A DNA stretch of 36,699 bases from Lachnospiraceae bacterium UBA7109. Its GTDB lineage: Bacteria > Bacillota > Clostridia > Lachnospirales > Lachnospiraceae. Within the stretch, counting starts at the first letter, position 1; the number at the start of each line of letters is the position of its first letter. Both the position numbers and the translations under genes were made by a program. Shown piece after piece: positions 33,333-36,699 of the stretch. The stretch is from positions 49,151 to 85,849 of the forward strand of contig DKYD01000062.1 in NCBI GenBank assembly GCA_002492335.1, read 5' to 3'. Under the pieces are notes generated by a model. It searched no databases. It worked only from the letters and a program-made list of their open reading frames with translations, and was not told the origin of the DNA.

Positions 33333-34373
33333 ATGGGTGTGGCAGCATTTAAAGTAAAACAGAGTGCACTAAAGATGGGAAGTCAGGAACTGTGTCAGTA
33401 TCGAACTGCCTTACGGGAGGCAGTTGTGTCAGTGGAAGAAGCCAGAAAGACACTGAGCGGTATGCATGGAAGTGTCAGACAGATATGCCGTAGTCTGACA
33501 AAGATTGAAAATAAAATCAGCCATAATTCTGAAAGTGTGGCAATGATGGCAGAGGTATTGACAGAAGTGGCAAACCTATATGGAAAAGCAGAAGCTACAT
33601 TGACTGGTCAGATAAAGGGTGAGACTGATTCATTAGAAAAATTTCTGGAGACTCTTGTGTTAGGCGAAATATCAGAACACGAAGCAGCTACTCTTGCAGT
33701 AGGTATGGTTTCAGGGCTGACAGCAGCTATTTTGGGGACAGAAGGAAGCAGTACAGAAAGCACAGTTTATAGTTTTGGAAAAACAGGAGCAAGAATCGAA
33801 GGAGATATCGGCTCTGCAGAAGTGAATGCATATATAGGGAAGACAAAGCTGGATTCAAAGCTTGAAGGTGCATTTATGGAAATACAGAAAAAAAGAGAAT
33901 ATAAAAATGGAAAATGGACGGATGAAGACAGCTTTGTAGTTCTGAATGGAGAGGCAGGACTGGAGGCGTCATTTGATGCGGTTTCAAGTGATATACAAGG
34001 AGAAATCGGAGACGATATGCTAGGGGCAGAAGTGAAGGCTGAAGTAGCGGCAGGAAGCATAGACGTCGGAGCGAAAGGGGAAATTTCGATCGGGGAAGGT
34101 GGACTTGATGCGAATGTGGGAGGAAAAGCAGTTATTTCGGCTGTAGAAGGCGAAGCCTCCGGTACAATTAATATTATGGGACTGGAAATTACAGGAAAGG
34201 CAACAGGATATGCCGGCGGCGCTGGTGTGGAAGGAAAATTTGGAATAGATGATAATAAATTTGTCATGGAGGGCGGTTTTATAGCATTAATTGGAGGAAG
34301 TATTGGAGTTGAAATTGGCTTTAATGAAACAGGATGGAATAATTTTGTTGATTTTGTTACGTTTTGGGATTAA
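33333..34373 (+). CDS. WXG100-like domain fused to a glycine-rich beta tail, candidate T7SS effector
   Basis: A 346-residue protein without signal peptide. Residues 1-95 align by position with WXG100 proteins: M44-H-G46 sits at the WxG turn and Y83-G-K-A-E87 at the YxxxE export motif. After a short hydrophobic stretch (about 118-138, ATLAVGMVSGLTAAILG) the last 200 residues are dense in Gly, Ala, Val and alternating acidic residues, with DGKF and DNKF-like turns, giving a repetitive beta-structure ending GWNNFVDFVTFWD. I recognise no catalytic motif. Fusions of a helical T7SS targeting domain to a toxin domain are typical of LXG effectors. The activity is unknown; a membrane or cell-envelope target would fit the hydrophobic glycine-rich tail. 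AGAGAAAAATAGAGGGAAG precedes the ATG. Confidence 0.7.
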   Translation: MGVAAFKVKQSALKMGSQELCQYRTALREAVVSVEEARKTLSGMHGSVRQICRSLTKIENKISHNSESVAMMAEVLTEVANLYGKAEATLTGQIKGETDSLEKFLETLVLGEISEHEAATLAVGMVSGLTAAILGTEGSSTESTVYSFGKTGARIEGDIGSAEVNAYIGKTKLDSKLEGAFMEIQKKREYKNGKWTDEDSFVVLNGEAGLEASFDAVSSDIQGEIGDDMLGAEVKAEVAAGSIDVGAKGEISIGEGGLDANVGGKAVISAVEGEASGTINIMGLEITGKATGYAGGAGVEGKFGIDDNKFVMEGGFIALIGGSIGVEIGFNETGWNNFVDFVTFWD

Positions 34374-34388
34374 GCAGGAGGAAGTAGA

Positions 34389-34640
34389 ATGGAACATCAG
34401 GCATTCCGATATGATTTTACGATAAAAGAGCTTATATATTTTTTGTTTAAAAAGAAAAAGTGTGCCAGGTGTGGAGGAAAACTGGAAAAAAGGAAAGGTT
34501 ATGAAACCGTGAGAGGCGCAATTTTTAATAATCGGTCAGATCCTTTCTTTGTACAGAATGCAAAGGTAAAGCACTATGTCTATATTTTTACATGCAGGCA
34601 GTGTGGCGCTCAATATTTATTAAAAGATTTAGTGAAATGA
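34389..34640 (+). CDS. Zinc-ribbon protein (83 residues)
   Basis: Two CxxC pairs, Cys25/Cys28 and Cys69/Cys72, forming a zinc ribbon (CARCGG and CRQCGAQYLL). AGGAGGAAG lies before the ATG. It starts 15 bases after the beta-tail effector gene, which is where an immunity or accessory gene would be placed, but nothing more specific is visible. No TM helix. Confidence 0.65.
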   Translation: MEHQAFRYDFTIKELIYFLFKKKKCARCGGKLEKRKGYETVRGAIFNNRSDPFFVQNAKVKHYVYIFTCRQCGAQYLLKDLVK

Positions 34641-34659
34641 GAGAAAGGGATAGGGCGAT

Positions 34660-34935
34660 ATGATGAAATTTTTACCAATAGGATCGGTAGTTCTTTTAAA
34701 AGAAAGCAGAAAACGTGTTATGATCGTAGGAGTAAAGCAAAAACAGGCAGATACAGATAAGGTCTGGGATTATAGTGCATGTCTTTTTCCGGAAGGCATT
34801 ATAGATCCGAACCGGTTATTTTTGTTTGACTCAAAGCAGATAGAGCGGCTGTATTTTGTGGGACTTCAAGATGGAGAGAGTTTGGAATTTTTAAACAAAT
34901 TAAATCATTTAATGGAAAAAGAAGAGAAAAAGTAG
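34660..34935 (+). CDS. DUF4176 family protein
   Basis: A 91-residue protein. The segments LPIGSVVLLKES, RVMIVGVKQ, WDYSACLFPEGII and LFLFDSKQIERLYFVG follow the DUF4176 pattern, a family common in type VIIb LXG effector gene clusters and thought to assist effector handling. It may start at 34660 or 34663 (adjacent ATGs). It lies between a zinc-ribbon protein and a WXG-like helical protein, so it supports the reading of this part as an effector module. Confidence 0.85.
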   Translation: MMKFLPIGSVVLLKESRKRVMIVGVKQKQADTDKVWDYSACLFPEGIIDPNRLFLFDSKQIERLYFVGLQDGESLEFLNKLNHLMEKEEKK

Positions 34936-34951
34936 TGTGAGACGATGAGAC

Positions 34952-35311
34952 ATGAAAAATTGTATTGATTTGAAACAAGTGCAGGAAGTTGAGGAAGAGC
35001 TGTCAGAGCAGATCGCAAAGATATGTTGTCTACATGAGCAGATTGTACAGTCAGGGGAAAAAATAAAATATATGACTCATATGGAAGAAATGGCATATGC
35101 ACTGGAAAAAAGCAGCGATGCATTAAATGAGGATATCCGGATATTAAATTCTATGGCTGCAGTATTAAAGCAGGTATGTCTGGCGTATCAACAGACGGAG
35201 ACACGGATTACAGATCAATACAATCTGGATACAGTTGTATATCCAGAGACAAGGTTTGATATCAGCAAAATAACCGGAATGGCAGAATATCAGGAGCTGA
35301 TGCCGTTTTAG
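34952..35311 (+). CDS. WXG100-like helical protein without Trp, candidate effector partner
   Basis: A 119-residue helical protein. It has no WxG, but Y79-Q-Q-T-E83 gives the YxxxE motif, and the residues from 43 on (HMEEMAYALEKSSDALN, IRILNSMAAVLKQV) resemble the second helix of the WXG-like domain of the beta-tail effector. The C-terminal 35 residues look unstructured. Small helical partners are required for export of LXG toxins in known systems. Partnership is inferred from adjacency and pattern. Confidence 0.6.
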   Translation: MKNCIDLKQVQEVEEELSEQIAKICCLHEQIVQSGEKIKYMTHMEEMAYALEKSSDALNEDIRILNSMAAVLKQVCLAYQQTETRITDQYNLDTVVYPETRFDISKITGMAEYQELMPF

Positions 35312-35399
35312 ACAGGATATGGCATGTAAAGGGAATAAAAAATAAAAGTGATAGAAGAAAATACAAAGGAGATTGCGCGGGTGCGTATATTTTAAATAT

Positions 35400-35978
35400 A
35401 TGAATACAATTATGATAGTAGGAATTCTGGTCGTTTTTGTTATTGCAGCAGTTATTTTAATCGTATTAATATATAATATTATATCCGGACGGGAAGAAAG
35501 GCAGGCTTCGTATCAGAATCAAAGCAAAAGTGTACTTGTGAAAAATGGAGTCAATGTAAAGAAGCAGGTGATTGGTGGTGAAAAAGGGGAGTATTTCACT
35601 GGAAATCTGGAACAAGGGGGGACATATTATGTGAATTCTGCTGTGACAATCTGGAGAGCGGTGTTTGATAATCTGAATACGAAAGAGCGGTCGTATATGG
35701 ATTTTACACGACAGATGTGGATTGGGAGAACCGGCGCCAGCCAAAATGAGCCGGTCAAACTAACATTGCCTGACGATAGTAAAATATCCCGGAGCCATTG
35801 CAGTATTTATGAAAGAGATGGCGTTTTATATATCCAGGATCTTAAATCCAGCAATCATACATATTTAAATGGGAAAATTATTACAGGTGCAGTCTGCTTG
35901 CAAAATGGAGATGTGATTCAGGCAGGAAATACAAAACTCAGGGTGCAGTACAGTATAATTAATGACAGGCCCGCATAG
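35400..35978 (+). CDS. Membrane-anchored FHA protein
   Basis: A 192-residue protein from the ATG at 35400, with an N-terminal TM helix (about residues 4-30) and a cytoplasmic FHA domain (about 85-190). It has IGRTG (Arg of GR), SRSHC, and SSNHTYLNG where the usual NG is NH. The start is unclear: AGGAG at 35367-35371 is too close to the in-frame TTG at 35373 and too far from the ATG at 35400. It resembles the FHA-TM protein beside EssC and is the fifth FHA protein encoded here. Confidence 0.8.
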   Translation: MNTIMIVGILVVFVIAAVILIVLIYNIISGREERQASYQNQSKSVLVKNGVNVKKQVIGGEKGEYFTGNLEQGGTYYVNSAVTIWRAVFDNLNTKERSYMDFTRQMWIGRTGASQNEPVKLTLPDDSKISRSHCSIYERDGVLYIQDLKSSNHTYLNGKIITGAVCLQNGDVIQAGNTKLRVQYSIINDRPA

Positions 35979-36030
35979 TATGTGCATGACTGGCAATAGA
36001 AAATCTATGTCAGTTATTTTTGTCTGGAGG

Positions 36031-36207
36031 ATGGTGAAAGGATTGAATAAAATAGAAGAAATAGAAAAAATTATAATAAAAGAAAAAGGAAGAAGTTTTT
36101 GGGAAGATTTTGTCAGGAAAATAGAGAAAAATCAAAGAGAAAATTTTATAGATGGGTATAAATATGCAATCCGGATTTTGGAGGATGGATTGACCAGAGA
36201 GGATTAA
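36031..36207 (+). CDS. Small helical protein of unknown function
   Basis: 58 residues from the ATG at 36031; TTG at 36043 is an alternative with better spacing from TGGAGG (36025-36030), and the longer in-frame frame starting at 35962 overlaps the FHA gene. It is highly charged and helical with EIEKIIIKEKGRSFWEDF and FIDGYKYAIRILEDGL. No family is recognised. It ends just before the terminator hairpin. Confidence 0.5.
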   Translation: MVKGLNKIEEIEKIIIKEKGRSFWEDFVRKIEKNQRENFIDGYKYAIRILEDGLTRED

Positions 36208-36212
36208 AAACA

Positions 36213-36243
36213 AGGCAGGATTAAGGATTATCCTGCCTGATTT
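36213..36243. terminator. Bidirectional terminator between convergent genes
   Basis: AGGCAGGAT (36213-36221) pairs with ATCCTGCCT (36230-36238) around an 8-base loop. On the + strand GATTTTG follows, and on the - strand the T-rich TTGTTTTTAATCC follows, so it can stop transcription of both neighbours. The arm holds the stop codon of the minus-strand regulator. Confidence 0.75.
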
Positions 36244-36520
36244 TGTCCCTGCAAATATCTTTAATAATCTGCTGTATGTGGGCCAGTTGTTCGTCGGTCA
36301 GACCAGAAACCTCAATATAATGTCTGTGATCCAAATCTAACAGGTAATCTGTGCTTACACAAAAGAAATGCGATATTTTAATCAGCATTTCAATAGAGGG
36401 AAGTATATTATTATTTTCCCAATTAGATACAGTTTGCTTGGACACATTAAGTTCAGCTGCCAACTGAACCTGACTGAGATTATATGAAAGACGCAGGGTT
36501 TTAATAATTTCTCCGAACAT
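36221..36520 (-). CDS. XRE-family transcriptional regulator (99 residues)
   Basis: A Cro/CI-type helix-turn-helix protein: LRLSYNLSQVQLAAELNVSKQTVSNWENN (residues 9-37), then IEMLIKISHFFCVSTDYLL. The final 30 residues are an additional helical segment. AAGGAGG is 7 bases before the ATG on the - strand. It is convergent with the secretion locus and could either repress it or be independent. No operator next to it is proven. Confidence 0.9.
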   Translation of the reverse strand: MFGEIIKTLRLSYNLSQVQLAAELNVSKQTVSNWENNNILPSIEMLIKISHFFCVSTDYLLDLDHRHYIEVSGLTDEQLAHIQQIIKDICRDKIRQDNP

Positions 36521-36594
36521 CAGAATCCTCCTTGTCGTTTTCTTTTAAGTGTACTTTGAAAAGGATATATTTGTTAAATACAAAAGTATTGATA

Positions 36595-36615
36595 TTATGG
36601 TTTGTGTGACCATAA
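36595..36615. promoter_or_regulatory. Palindrome upstream of the minus-strand regulator
   Basis: TTATGGT (36595-36601) and ACCATAA (36609-36615) form a perfect 7-base inverted repeat with a 7-base spacer, 75 bases upstream of the regulator ATG. It could be an operator for its own or a neighbouring promoter. The remaining DNA 36521-36699 is AT-rich and holds no gene I can see. Confidence 0.35.
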
Positions 36616-36699
36616 AAAATAATACGTAAAATTTGAAAATAATTCATTTAATAATAGGTTTTCAATTTCAAGAATGTCGTATATGTACAAATCCTAAAT

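Noticed and set aside
33767..34267. A 166-residue minus-strand frame rich in Pro, Ser and Ala
   Set aside because: It is the antisense image of the Gly/Ala-rich tail of the WXG-like fusion gene and has no independent support.

Overview
The window looks like a chromosomal segment of an anaerobic low-to-medium GC Firmicute, most likely a gut Clostridia of the Lachnospiraceae type. The support is strong AGGAGG-type ribosome binding sites, dense co-directional genes, XRE and LytTR regulators, and protein sequences typical of that group. The species cannot be named from sequence alone. Almost everything lies on the + strand; only the last XRE repressor is on the - strand. No tRNA, rRNA, IS element, CRISPR array or stretch over 300 bases without a gene was found.

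Left flank (1-5394): the tail of a sensor histidine kinase, a class I methyltransferase, a membrane-anchored beta-rich protein with a degenerate C39-like end closed by a clear terminator, and a self-standing XRE-type regulator with its own good promoter and terminator.

Effector-like pair (5526-7516): a lipoprotein gene overlaps by 4 bases a DUF2974-type lipase with a C-terminal helical domain that ends in a YxxxD motif. This matches the order and architecture of a reverse-LXG type VII lipase toxin with its lipoprotein immunity factor.

Signalling and surface block (7668-25423): a signal-peptide HtrA-like protease with a transmembrane segment and a cytoplasmic FHA domain, a PP2C phosphatase, a transmembrane Ser/Thr kinase, a small ETTLL-motif membrane protein, a 2452-residue Ig-like surface protein, a second unusual transmembrane kinase, a 44-residue membrane protein, a polytopic FHA protein, a TPR/DUF2135 membrane protein and a small FHA membrane protein.

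Type VII secretion core (25439-36207): a three-ATPase EssC with N-terminal FHA domains, a LytTR regulator, a 151-residue protein that may be EspG-like, a YukD/EsaB ubiquitin-like protein, five consecutive WXG100 proteins, a WXG-like protein fused to a glycine-rich beta tail, a zinc-ribbon protein, a DUF4176 protein, a tryptophan-less WXG-like helical protein, another FHA membrane protein and a small helical protein. A convergent terminator separates this from a minus-strand XRE repressor.

Reading the genes together, this appears to be a divergent type VIIb (ESX-like) secretion locus in which recognisable EssA, EssB and EsaA are missing. Their place is taken by a phospho-threonine circuit of two kinases, one phosphatase, FHA domains in five proteins, and a shared ETT[LV]L motif in three membrane proteins. 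Both kinases have the kinase-TM-helical ectodomain topology of EssB. The linkage of HtrA protease, giant Ig protein and secretion ATPase through FHA/phosphothreonine contacts is an inference, but it is the most interesting hypothesis here.
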